The position numbers were made by a program, and so were the translations under genes. A stretch of 61,271 bases of DNA from NCBI GenBank assembly GCA_001873995.1, contig MNVR01000026.1, positions 1-61,271 on the forward strand. Direction: 5' to 3'. Every line of letters begins with the position of its first letter. Position 1 is the first letter of the stretch. The notes beneath the pieces are model-generated. The model ran no database searches. It was not told the DNA's origin and saw nothing but the letters and a program-made list of their open reading frames with translations. Origin of the DNA: Candidatus Phelpsiimicrobium noxiivivens. Its GTDB lineage: Bacteria > Omnitrophota > Gorgyraeia > Velamenicoccales > Velamenicoccaceae. Shown here in pieces: positions 37,604-45,621 of the stretch.

Positions 37604-38485
37604 ATGTTTAAAGGGTCTATTGTAGCGATAGTGACGCCTTTCAATAAAAAGGGCGACGTTGATGAAGGCACATTAACAAAATTAGTAGAGTTCCATATTA
37701 AAAATGGTACCGACGCTATAGTGCCGTGCGGCACGACCGGTGAATCGGCGACGCTAAATTACGAGGAGCATGAACGCGCGATTGAGATCTGTATCAAGGC
37801 TTCAGGCAAAAGGGTGCCTATTATAGCCGGTACAGGTTCTAATTCTACACAGGAAGCGATCGAGATGAGCCTGAAAGCAAAAAAGGCCGGAGCTGACGGG
37901 CTTCTTTTGGTATCGCCGTATTACAATAGGCCAACGCAAAAAGGGCTATATCTTCATTTTAAGGCTATTGCCGATAAAGTAGGCCTGCCTATCATTCTTT
38001 ATAATATTTTTTCACGCACAGGCGTTAATATTGAGCCTGAGACTATAGCGAGATTATCTGCTGATTGTAAAAATATAGTTGCCGTGAAAGAAGCGAGCGG
38101 TTCTCTGGATCAGATGTCGCGCATAATAGCGCTCTGCGGGAAAAAAATTACTATGCTTTCAGGTGACGATTCTTTGATTTTACCGATCATGGCCATAGGT
38201 GGTGAAGGTATCATTTCAGTTGTGGCTAATATTATACCAAAAGATGTTAAAGCAATGGTAATGGCGTTTAATGAGGGTGATATTAATTCAGCCCGTCGTA
38301 TGCATTATAAGATGCTGCCCCTTATTAAAGCGATGTTCATTGAAACTAACCCTATACCCGTGAAAACAGCTATGGGTTTGATGGGCCTTTGCGAACCGTC
38401 ATTGAGGCTTCCGATGTGCGAGATAGCTCCTGAGAATTTAACAAAGCTAAAAACTGCCTTGAAAGAGTACGGGCTTTTGAAATAA
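37604..38485 (+). CDS. dapA: 4-hydroxy-tetrahydrodipicolinate synthase
   Basis: A 293-residue TIM-barrel aldolase. K162 (VKEASG) forms the pyruvate Schiff base; Y133 and T44-T45 (CGTTGES) complete the active site. It condenses pyruvate with aspartate semialdehyde, the product of Asd at 22.4 kb, and commits flux to lysine and peptidoglycan. No lysine riboswitch was seen upstream; a two-hairpin element occupies that gap instead. Confidence 0.97.
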   Translation: MFKGSIVAIVTPFNKKGDVDEGTLTKLVEFHIKNGTDAIVPCGTTGESATLNYEEHERAIEICIKASGKRVPIIAGTGSNSTQEAIEMSLKAKKAGADGLLLVSPYYNRPTQKGLYLHFKAIADKVGLPIILYNIFSRTGVNIEPETIARLSADCKNIVAVKEASGSLDQMSRIIALCGKKITMLSGDDSLILPIMAIGGEGIISVVANIIPKDVKAMVMAFNEGDINSARRMHYKMLPLIKAMFIETNPIPVKTAMGLMGLCEPSLRLPMCEIAPENLTKLKTALKEYGLLK

Positions 38486-38530
38486 CGTAAATCGTAATCG
38501 GTAATTCGTAATTGGTAATTTAAAAGAGGC
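38486..38530 (+). repeat. GTAAT-word repeat, left arm before the four-helix-bundle gene
   Basis: CGTAATCGGTAATTCGTAATTGG words run in one sense only. The complementary arm is at 38912-38940, on the other side of the broken gene. Confidence 0.6.
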
Positions 38531-38534
38531 AAAA

Positions 38535-38912
38535 TTGTTGAAGGAAAAAGAGATAAAATCATTTGAAGATTTAGAAACTTGGCAAATTGCGCGCGGCTTT
38601 GTTTCGGAGATCTATAAAATCACGAAAGTTTTTCCAAAAGATTAATTGTATGGCATTGTGAGCCAATTACGTCGTGCAGCATTATTAATTACTTCGAATA
38701 TCGCAGAAGGATTCAGCAGGTATCATTTTAATGATAAAGTGCGTTTTTACTATATGAGCCGTGGATCAATCAGCGAAGTTAAGAATTGTTTGATTTTGGC
38801 GAAGGATTTAGAGTATATGCAGATCCAAGAAGCAAAGACTTTAATAGATGAGGCAGATAGAGTTTTAAAATTGATCAACGGACTGATTCGTTCTGTTGAA
38901 AAGCAGAAGTGA
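38535..38912 (+). pseudogene. Four-helix-bundle (23S intervening-sequence type) protein with an in-frame stop
   Basis: The reading frame starts at TTG 38535 or 38538 and encodes KSFEDLETWQIARGF...VFPKD, then TAA at 38643, then LYGIVSQLRRAALLITSNIAEGF to the end at 38912 in the same frame. Intact family members usually read FPKxELYGLVSQLRRAA, so a GAA to TAA change explains the stop. The family (S23/four-helix-bundle, related to Avd) is common in intervening sequences and repeat-flanked cargo; its role is unclear. It interrupts the lysine operon between dapA and dapB and is flanked by inverted word repeats. Confidence 0.85.
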
Positions 38913-38940
38913 TTACGAATTACTGATTACCAATTACGGA
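38912..38940 (+). repeat. GTAAT-word repeat, right arm after the four-helix-bundle gene
   Basis: ATTACGAATTACTGATTACC is complementary in word sense to 38486-38530. Together the arms look like one intergenic hairpin with the gene placed in its loop. Confidence 0.6.
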
Positions 38941-38954
38941 TTATGGAGTTTATT

Positions 38955-39686
38955 ATGATCAGACTAGGCGTTAGCGGCGCGTTGGGTAAAATGGGCGCAA
39001 GGGTCTTGTCTTTGGCTTCACAGGACAAAGATTTTAGGGTTATTTTAGCTCTGGAACGTTTAAGCCATCCGCAGATAGGTGAGAAAATAGCCGGCGCAGA
39101 AGTTGTCTGTGACCGCGAGATGATCAAGGATATTGATTGCCTTGTTGATTTTACCGCGCCAGAGGCAGCCCTTATTAATATAGAATATTGCCTTAAGTTC
39201 AAAAAAGCTATTGTCGTAGGTACAACAGGTTTTCTACAAGAACAAAAAGACCGTATTGACGCGGCTTCAAAAAAAATACCGATCGTTCTTTCGCCCAATA
39301 TGTCTATCGGAGTCAATCTTCTTTTTCAACTTGTACGCGATACAGCAGTCCGGCTTCCATCAGACTATAAAATAAATATTACGGAAGCGCATCATAGCCA
39401 TAAGAAAGACGCGCCTTCAGGCACGGCTAAATTCTTAGCCCAGATCGTGAAGGAAGAGCGTATTGAGGCAGACGTGGATATTAAATCCATACGCGAGGGT
39501 GAGATCGTAGGTGACCATGAGGTAGTTTTTGACAGTCCATGGGATACTATCAAACTTTCTCATTCGGCGAAGACCAGGGATATATTTGCTAAAGGCGCTT
39601 TGGAAGCTGCAAGATTTTTAGTGAAAAAAAAGAGCGGGATCTATTGTATGGAAGATGTGCTTAAAAAAGGAAAAAATGGAGATTAA
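38955..39686 (+). CDS. dapB: 4-hydroxy-tetrahydrodipicolinate reductase
   Basis: A 243-residue DapB. GVSGALGKMGARV binds the pyridine nucleotide, VVGTTGF and the catalytic ITEAHHSHKKDAPSGTA segment are clear. ATG 38955 is preferred over 38943 because GGAG sits seven bases upstream. It reduces the DapA product to tetrahydrodipicolinate. Its end overlaps dapL by 11 bases. Confidence 0.96.
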   Translation: MIRLGVSGALGKMGARVLSLASQDKDFRVILALERLSHPQIGEKIAGAEVVCDREMIKDIDCLVDFTAPEAALINIEYCLKFKKAIVVGTTGFLQEQKDRIDAASKKIPIVLSPNMSIGVNLLFQLVRDTAVRLPSDYKINITEAHHSHKKDAPSGTAKFLAQIVKEERIEADVDIKSIREGEIVGDHEVVFDSPWDTIKLSHSAKTRDIFAKGALEAARFLVKKKSGIYCMEDVLKKGKNGD

Positions 39687-40854
39687 AATCTCAAAAAAGC
39701 TCGAAAGCCTGCCGCCTTATCTGTTCGCTCAGATAGATGCTGCCAAGAGGAAGGCAAGACAGGAAGGCAGAAATATCATTGACTTAGGGGTAGGCGATCC
39801 GGATATTCCGACACCGCCATTTGTAATAGATAAGTTATACGAGGCAGCAAAGGATCCAAAGAACCACCGCTACGCGCTTGACCAGGGGTGCCCTGAGTTA
39901 AGGCAGGCAATAGTTGATTGGTATAAACAGAGATTTAATGTTGGCCTGGACCCGGAAAAAGAGGTACTTCCTTTGATAGGTTCAAAAGAAGGTATCGCGC
40001 ATTTGCCTGTCGCTCTTATTGACAAGGGAGATGTGGTGTTTGTGCCTGACCCTGGTTATCCACCCTACAGTAACGCGACTATCCTGGCAGAAGGAAAACC
40101 TCAGAGTATGGCGCTTCGGCAAAGCAACGCGTTTTTGCCTGATCTGGACAGGATCTCTGAAAAAGTCGCCGAAAAGGCAAGGCTTATGTTCCTGAATTTT
40201 CCAAATAATCCTACTGCCGCGACTGCTGATAAAGGGTTCTTTGAAAAGGCTGTCGCTTTCGCGTCTAAATTTAACGTTGTTGTAGCCCACGATGCCGCGT
40301 ATTCTGAGATCGCCTTTGACGGTTATAAACCGGCGAGTTTTCTTGAGGTTCCGGGCGCGAAAGATGTCGGAGTTGAATTCCATTCTTTATCAAAGACTTT
40401 TAATATGACGGGCTGGAGAATAGGCTGGGTATGCGGGAATAGCACGGTCGTGTCAGCCTTGGCAAAAGTTAAATCAAACATTGATTCTGGTATTTTTCAG
40501 GCTATTCAAATAGCAGGCATAACCGCGTTGAAAGAGGGCGCATCCGTAATTGAGCAGAACAATAAAATTTACGCGGAGCGTCTCCAGGCCTTTGTTGAAG
40601 GCCTTAATTCCTTAGGCTGGAAGGTTGATAAACCCAAAGCTTCTTTTTACGTTTGGGCTAAGTTGCCCAGAAAAGCTAAATCATCCATTGAATTCTGTCA
40701 GATACTGTTAGACAGGGCTAATATTGTCGCGACTCCCGGTGTCGGGTTCGGTAAATACGGCGAAGGATACGCGCGTTTCGCTATGACAGTTGATAAAGAA
40801 AAGCTGAAAGAAGCCGTTGAGCGCATGAAAGTTTATCTCGTTGACCAGTTTTAG
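39676..40854 (+). CDS. dapL: LL-diaminopimelate aminotransferase
   Basis: A 392-residue class I PLP aminotransferase. K240 in SLSKTFNMTGWRIGW binds PLP; GVGDPDIPTP near 38-47 and FPNNPTAA at 175-182 are typical. DapL converts tetrahydrodipicolinate directly to LL-diaminopimelate, bypassing the acyl steps of DapD, ArgD/DapC and DapE. Overlap with dapB and position between dapB and the rest of the lysine block support DapL over a general aspartate aminotransferase. This route is known from plants, chlamydiae and other PVC bacteria. Confidence 0.9.
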   Translation: MEIKISKKLESLPPYLFAQIDAAKRKARQEGRNIIDLGVGDPDIPTPPFVIDKLYEAAKDPKNHRYALDQGCPELRQAIVDWYKQRFNVGLDPEKEVLPLIGSKEGIAHLPVALIDKGDVVFVPDPGYPPYSNATILAEGKPQSMALRQSNAFLPDLDRISEKVAEKARLMFLNFPNNPTAATADKGFFEKAVAFASKFNVVVAHDAAYSEIAFDGYKPASFLEVPGAKDVGVEFHSLSKTFNMTGWRIGWVCGNSTVVSALAKVKSNIDSGIFQAIQIAGITALKEGASVIEQNNKIYAERLQAFVEGLNSLGWKVDKPKASFYVWAKLPRKAKSSIEFCQILLDRANIVATPGVGFGKYGEGYARFAMTVDKEKLKEAVERMKVYLVDQF

Positions 40855-40885
40855 CGAGTTGGCGAGTAAGCGAGTCGCGAGTTAA
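40855..40885 (+). repeat. GCGAGTT word repeat before folK
   Basis: The gap is made of CGAGTTGGCGAGTAAGCGAGT-type words, the same as before asd at 22360-22398. Confidence 0.5.
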
Positions 40886-40891
40886 AACAAA

Positions 40892-41395
40892 ATGATTTGT
40901 TATATAGGTATAGGTTCTAATCTAGGCGACAGGTTAGGATATATTAAAAAAGCCATTGCTCTTTTAAAGAAAATTCCTGGTGTACGCGTAGTCAAGGTTT
41001 CTTTGATCTATGAGACAGAGCCAAAAGGCGGCCCCGAAGGACAGAGCGATTATTTTAATCTTGTGTTAGAGGCAGAGTCTCAATTATCGCCACGCATCCT
41101 GCTTGCAGAGCTAAAGACTATTGAAAAAAGTTTAGGCCGTAAGGTGAATGCAGCGCGGTGGGGGGCAAGAGAGATTGATCTAGATATTCTTTTATATGGT
41201 GGCCAAATTGTGCATGAAGCAGGCATAGAAGTGCCTCATCCGTTGATGCATGAAAGATTTTTTGTATTAAAGCCTTTGAATGACCTAGCACCTGGCTTAA
41301 AACATCCGTTAAGCGGCATGAAAGTCTCAGAAATGCTTTTGTCTTTAAAAAAGCGCGGCCGTTGGAGGAGAGCAAATGAAGAGATTATACCGTAA
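40892..41395 (+). CDS. folK: 6-hydroxymethyl-7,8-dihydropterin pyrophosphokinase
   Basis: A 167-residue HPPK of the folate pathway. IGIGSNLGDRLGYIKKA at the N-terminus, ETEPKGGPEGQSDYFNLVLEA and the metal-binding REIDLDILLYGG are diagnostic. It transfers pyrophosphate from ATP to the pterin. The 3' end overlaps the start of pspC by 20 bases. Other folate genes are not in the window. Confidence 0.96.
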   Translation: MICYIGIGSNLGDRLGYIKKAIALLKKIPGVRVVKVSLIYETEPKGGPEGQSDYFNLVLEAESQLSPRILLAELKTIEKSLGRKVNAARWGAREIDLDILLYGGQIVHEAGIEVPHPLMHERFFVLKPLNDLAPGLKHPLSGMKVSEMLLSLKKRGRWRRANEEIIP

Positions 41396-41575
41396 GGCCG
41401 ATTCAAAGAAAATAGCCGGAGTTTGTTCAGGCCTGGGGGAATATTTTAACGTGGACCCAACATTGGTCAGGATCATATTTTTACTGGTGACTTTTTTTGG
41501 GGATTCGGCGTCTTAGTTTATTTGATATGTTGGATGGCTATGCCTTCCAAAGATGAAATAGGCATAAAAGAGTAG
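41376..41575 (+). pseudogene. pspC: PspC-domain membrane protein, frameshifted
   Basis: From ATG 41376, with a strong GGAGGAG site, the frame encodes KRLYRKADSKKIAGVCSGLGEYFNVDPTLVRIIF, a classic PspC domain, then meets TAG at 41515. Moving to the -1 frame at C-TTTTTTT-GGGG (41491-41502) restores the expected GFGVLVYLICWMAMPSKDE and runs to TAG at 41575. Either one base is missing (mutation or sequencing error in the homopolymer) or the T-TTT-TTT slip site is used for programmed -1 frameshifting. Confidence 0.82.
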
Positions 41576-41587
41576 GATCGGCCCTTT

Positions 41588-42439
41588 GTGAAAATAGTAA
41601 AAAATGTAAGTATTCTAGCGAAAGCAGTAAGCCGCTTAAAACGCAATGGCAGCCGCATTGGCTTTGTGCCTACCATGGGTTATCTGCATGAAGGGCACAT
41701 TTCTCTTGTGCGCCGCGCGAGAAAAGAAAATGAAATTGTAATAGTAAGTATCTTTGTAAATCCCGCCCAGTTCGGCCCCAATGAGGACCTCCAAAAGTAT
41801 CCTAGAGATCTAAAGAAAGATCTGCGTCTTTTAAGAGGGCTTTGCGATATCGTTTTTATCCCTTCAGTTAAGGAGATGTATCCTGGGAGTTCTTGTACCT
41901 TTGTTGAAGTCAGGGGAACAAGCGATATCCTGTGCGGAAGCACAAGAAAAGGGCATTTTGAAGGGGTAACTACCGTTGTTTCTAAGTTGTTCAATATTGT
42001 TAGGCCAGATCGCGCGTATTTCGGCCGGAAGGACGCTCAGCAGGCTGTGATAATAAAAAAGATGGTCCGTGACTTGAATTTTCCTGTAAAGGTATCCGTC
42101 ATGCCTATTGTGCGCGAGAAAGACGGCCTTGCTATGAGCTCGCGCAATGTTTATTTTTCGGCCCAGGAACGCGGCGATGCTGTTGTCTTGTTCCAGGCTT
42201 TAAGATCAGCCCAACAATTAGTCAAACACGGGACAAAAGACTCTGCCAAGATAAAAGGTATTTTGGCGGATTTTATAGGCCGAACAGCGTCAGCCAGGAT
42301 TGATTATATTGAAATTGTAGAACCTGATACACTTGAATTGATCAGAGTCATTAAGAAACAGGCGCTGTTACTTTTGGCAGTCTATATCGGCAAAACACGA
42401 CTGATTGATAATATGATGTTAAAGATCCGTAATCGGTAA
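41588..42439 (+). CDS. panC: Pantothenate synthetase
   Basis: A 283-residue PanC that ligates pantoate and beta-alanine. VPTMGYLHEGHISLVRRA carries the HxGH nucleotide motif, FVNPAQFGPNEDLQKYPR and the KMSK-like loop MSSRNVYFS are clear. The start is GTG 41588. It feeds CoA and ACP synthesis together with coaD, elsewhere in the window. panB and panD are not present here. Confidence 0.96.
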   Translation: MKIVKNVSILAKAVSRLKRNGSRIGFVPTMGYLHEGHISLVRRARKENEIVIVSIFVNPAQFGPNEDLQKYPRDLKKDLRLLRGLCDIVFIPSVKEMYPGSSCTFVEVRGTSDILCGSTRKGHFEGVTTVVSKLFNIVRPDRAYFGRKDAQQAVIIKKMVRDLNFPVKVSVMPIVREKDGLAMSSRNVYFSAQERGDAVVLFQALRSAQQLVKHGTKDSAKIKGILADFIGRTASARIDYIEIVEPDTLELIRVIKKQALLLLAVYIGKTRLIDNMMLKIRNR

Positions 42440-42492
42440 TCGGTGAATGGTAATTCGTAATTACGATTTTCTGATTACGAATTACTAGTTAC
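42440..42492 (+). repeat. GTAAT-word hairpin between panC and nadX
   Basis: GTAATCGGTGAATGGTAATTCG on the left pairs imperfectly with GATTACGAATTACTAGTTACG on the right. Same family as the repeats in the arginine-lysine region. Confidence 0.6.
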
Positions 42493-42497
42493 GTTTT

Positions 42498-43328
42498 ATG
42501 AGTTATCTTGATGATAAAATGAAAAATCTAAAAATAGGCATTGTAGGCTGTGGCGCGATAGGCACGAGCCTTGCCTTATTGATAGACAAAAGGCTAAGCA
42601 ATGCTAAAGTCATATCTTTATGTGACATAGATAGCGTAAAGTCTTTGGCTTTAAAAAAGAAACTTGGGGCAGGAAAGGTTTGTTCTTTGCAGCAAGTTAT
42701 TAAGACTAGTGATCTGGTGGTAGAGGCTTCCTCGGCAAAGGTATCTTTTGAAATAGCCAGGCAGGTACTTCTCGGCCGCAAGGATGTTCTTATCATGAGC
42801 ATAGGAGGCGTGTTAGGCCGCGAAAAAGAGCTTTTTGACAAAGCTAAAAAAAATAAGGCCAGGATATATTTTCCGAGCGGCGCTATATGCGGTTTGGATG
42901 GGCTGAAAGCGCTTATACCTGCGGGGATAGATGAGATCACCCTGAGGACCATGAAACCTCCCCGTGCTTTGGAGGGGGCGGATTATATTGTTAAGAATAA
43001 GATAGACTTAAGCCGGATCAAAAAGGATAAGGTGATATTTAGCGGTGATGCTTATGCGGCTGTTAAGGCATTCCCGCAGAATATCAATGTCGTGGCTCTT
43101 TTAAGTATCGCTGCTTGCGGCCAGGTTGTTCCTAAGGTGGAGATCATAGCGTCTCCAGGATTAAAAAGGAATATACATACTATTGATGTAAGGTCAAAGG
43201 CAGCGCGTCTTTTGATCAGGTGTGAAAATGTGCCTAGCCCGGATAACCCTAAGACGAGTTACCTGGCCGTGCTTTCGGCATTTTTGGTTATTTCCGGCAT
43301 CTCGGATGTTGTCAGCATCGGTTCTTAA
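42498..43328 (+). CDS. nadX: L-aspartate dehydrogenase NadX
   Basis: A 276-residue NAD(P)-dependent enzyme that makes iminoaspartate for NAD synthesis. The Rossmann motif is GIVGCGAIGTSLA, followed by SGAICGLDGLKA and the C-terminal signature NVPSPDNPKTSYLAVLSA. NadX replaces the oxygen-dependent L-aspartate oxidase NadB, in keeping with an anaerobic life. The start may be ATG 42498 or 42519; the family usually begins close to the second. nadA and nadC are not in the window. Confidence 0.9.
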   Translation: MSYLDDKMKNLKIGIVGCGAIGTSLALLIDKRLSNAKVISLCDIDSVKSLALKKKLGAGKVCSLQQVIKTSDLVVEASSAKVSFEIARQVLLGRKDVLIMSIGGVLGREKELFDKAKKNKARIYFPSGAICGLDGLKALIPAGIDEITLRTMKPPRALEGADYIVKNKIDLSRIKKDKVIFSGDAYAAVKAFPQNINVVALLSIAACGQVVPKVEIIASPGLKRNIHTIDVRSKAARLLIRCENVPSPDNPKTSYLAVLSAFLVISGISDVVSIGS

Positions 43329-43370
43329 CGTCAGTTGTCATAATTTAAAAAGGAAGGGGGGTGATTTTAG

Positions 43371-43616
43371 ATGGCTCAGAAAGTTGCTAAAGTAGGAGTG
43401 AAGAGGCAGAAAGGGTTTCTTTACTTCATTGATAAGCACGGCGATGTCTCTTGCGCGGTTATGGCCAGAGGCAAGAAGAAGGGCGGAAAGCCTAAGAAGG
43501 TCGCTAAGGTCGGCATAGACAAGAAAGATGGTTACCTCTATTTTCTTGACAAGCAGGGTGATATTTCATGCGCGAAGCTCGTCCGCGGCGGAAAGAAGAA
43601 AAAAGGCAAAAAGTAG
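43371..43616 (+). CDS. Small basic protein of two tandem repeats
   Basis: Not assigned to a named family. The 81 residues are two copies of a unit of about 38: KVAKVGVKRQKGFLYFIDK and KVAKVGIDKKDGYLYFLDK, each continuing GDVSCA or GDISCA and a Lys/Gly-rich tail. Each unit reads as a small beta hairpin with one conserved Cys. High lysine content suggests nucleic-acid or ribosome binding. A very strong GGAAGGGGGG-type site precedes the ATG, hinting at high expression. Confidence 0.75.
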   Translation: MAQKVAKVGVKRQKGFLYFIDKHGDVSCAVMARGKKKGGKPKKVAKVGIDKKDGYLYFLDKQGDISCAKLVRGGKKKKGKK

Positions 43617-43629
43617 AAGTGTTAATATA

Positions 43630-43679
43630 ACCCCCGCTGTTTCGTTTTGCTAGAGATAGCGGAACAAAGCAGCGGGGGT
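43630..43679 (+). repeat. 50-nt hairpin after the two-repeat protein
   Basis: ACCCCCGCTG pairs perfectly with CAGCGGGGGT, with TTTCGTT and AACAAAG continuing the stem. The loop has TAGAGATAGCGG, a word shared with the B elements. No T-run follows on the + strand, so it is not a classical terminator here. Confidence 0.6.
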
Positions 43680-43701
43680 CAAAAAATACGACTCGGCATC
43701 C

Positions 43702-45621
43702 ATGGATTTATTTATAAATAAATATCTGACTCTGAAACGAGCTGAAGTCCTTTTATGGGTTTTTATCAGTATCTACGTCAGCTGTTTTTCCGTCATTTCA
43801 TTTTTGAAATTCAATTCTTTTGCTTACGGAGATTATGATCTTGCCTATTTTGATCAGATCGTTTGGAATATCTGCCATGGGTCCCTATATAGCTCTATTT
43901 TAGGGATGGTTTTTCTGGGAGTCCATGTGCAGACGATCTGGTTTGTCATTGCCCCTATTTATTTTGTGTTACCTCATCCCATGACGTTGCTGATCCTCCA
44001 AAGCCTGGCTTTGGGAGTGGCTGCTTATCCGCTATATTTGCTGACTAAGCAGATCCTTGGCCATAAATGGGGGTTACTTGTTTCTTTTATGTATCTTGTT
44101 TATCCTGCCGTGGGCTATATTAATATTTTTGAACTTCATTCAACGGCTTTTTTGCCGTTTTTTATGTTCAGTATGATTTATTTTTTTCATAAGAAAAGAT
44201 TTACGTTGTTCATGTTCTTTCTTTTTCTTGCTGTTTTTTGCCAGGAAAACATCGCTCTGGCGGCTTTAAGTATGGGATTTTATGCCGCCTGCAAACGTCG
44301 AGGCTTAAAATGGGTGCTCGTGCCTGTCTTCGCGGTTGGTATATATTTTTTTGTGTGCCTTAAGATCGTCATGCCTTATTTTAATAATGACACGATTCAA
44401 TTCAGTGCTCTTTATAACCATCTTGGGAATTCTCCTTTTCAAATAATCGCGAATATATGTAAACATCCTCTGTTAACCGCTCAGTTCATGATTGTTCCGC
44501 ACAAAAGTATTTATTTGATGAAGCTCTTTGGGCCTCTTTCTTTTATTTCTTTGTTTTCGCCTTTATGGTTATTGGCAGCATTTCCTTTGTTTGCGCAGCA
44601 TCTTCTATCAAGCCGAGTAACTCAGGTAATGATCAATTTTCATTATACGGCTGAGGTTATTCCATTTATTTTTGTTGCTTTTGTTTTTGGAATAAAGAAT
44701 TTCCTGAGATTTAAGTTGATTAATCAATATCGATTTTACTTTGGAATATTTCTGCTTCTTGTATTGTTATTGTTTACTTATGTTCTCGGCCCACACTTTC
44801 GTTTGCCTGGGATGGCAACTTCGGATTTCAGAAAAAATGACAGTGATCGCCTGAAGGAGGCTTTCTTAAAAAAGATACCTCCCGCCGCGCCGGTTGTGGC
44901 TACTTTTGAGTTTCTTTCTCGCTTGACTCATCGGCACGAACTTTATTCTTTCCATCATCATTATACGGGGTATTATACCTTGTCTAGTCGTCCTTACCGC
45001 CTTCCCGATACGGTCCGTTATGCTTTGTTGGATTTTAATGATAGGTTGACATTCGGTAGTTTTTATTCGCCGCAGGGGTATAAGAATACTCAGGAGTTGC
45101 TTAGTCGTGGGAAGTGGGGTGTCGTGGATGTAGAAGATTCCACAGTCTTATTTCGTAAGGATGCGCAGGATACGATACCTCTGTATAAAGTTCTTTTGTT
45201 AGAGCCTAATCCGAGCCATATGGCGTCTGCCGTTGTTGACAAACAGATCAAATTTTTAGGTTTTGATCTCAATGAAAGAACGGCGCAGTCCCTGCAAATG
45301 ACATTTTATTGGGAATCTTTACAAGAGACGTCGAGTGATTTAAATGTTTTTATTGATTTTATTGATGAGAATGGCAGAGTTGTTTATCAGGTTTTAAGGC
45401 CCATTTGTTATCGTATTTATCCCACGAATGCCTGGAAACCAGGACAATGGATGGCTGAGGAGATATATTTGTCGCTTCCGTCTTATCTTGCTCCGGGCCG
45501 CTATAGTTTAGAGATGGGTTTTTTCGACTGCAGGACGATGAAAGTGTATTTTGTTAATTCCCAGGATCCCCTGGGAAGGGTTTTCATAAGCGAGCTAGTA
45601 ATCAATGCTTACAAAAATTAA
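43702..45621 (+). CDS. DUF2079 polytopic membrane protein
   Basis: A 639-residue protein with about 11 membrane segments between residues 15 and 375 and a soluble C-terminal domain of about 260 residues. YDLAYFDQIVWN after the first segment and the ELHSTAFLPFFMFS segment are typical of DUF2079, thought to be GT-C-fold glycosyltransferases; substrate unknown. The late region reads like a beta-sandwich (LGFDLNERTAQSLQMTFYW), perhaps carbohydrate-binding. It overlaps the next gene by 17 bases and starts a five-gene envelope cluster. Confidence 0.8.
   Translation: MDLFINKYLTLKRAEVLLWVFISIYVSCFSVISFLKFNSFAYGDYDLAYFDQIVWNICHGSLYSSILGMVFLGVHVQTIWFVIAPIYFVLPHPMTLLILQSLALGVAAYPLYLLTKQILGHKWGLLVSFMYLVYPAVGYINIFELHSTAFLPFFMFSMIYFFHKKRFTLFMFFLFLAVFCQENIALAALSMGFYAACKRRGLKWVLVPVFAVGIYFFVCLKIVMPYFNNDTIQFSALYNHLGNSPFQIIANICKHPLLTAQFMIVPHKSIYLMKLFGPLSFISLFSPLWLLAAFPLFAQHLLSSRVTQVMINFHYTAEVIPFIFVAFVFGIKNFLRFKLINQYRFYFGIFLLLVLLLFTYVLGPHFRLPGMATSDFRKNDSDRLKEAFLKKIPPAAPVVATFEFLSRLTHRHELYSFHHHYTGYYTLSSRPYRLPDTVRYALLDFNDRLTFGSFYSPQGYKNTQELLSRGKWGVVDVEDSTVLFRKDAQDTIPLYKVLLLEPNPSHMASAVVDKQIKFLGFDLNERTAQSLQMTFYWESLQETSSDLNVFIDFIDENGRVVYQVLRPICYRIYPTNAWKPGQWMAEEIYLSLPSYLAPGRYSLEMGFFDCRTMKVYFVNSQDPLGRVFISELVINAYKN

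Noticed and set aside
38643-38645. Recoding of the in-frame TAA in the four-helix-bundle gene
   Set aside because: UAA readthrough has no supporting signal here, and no other gene in the window needs it; a simple nonsense mutation is the better reading.
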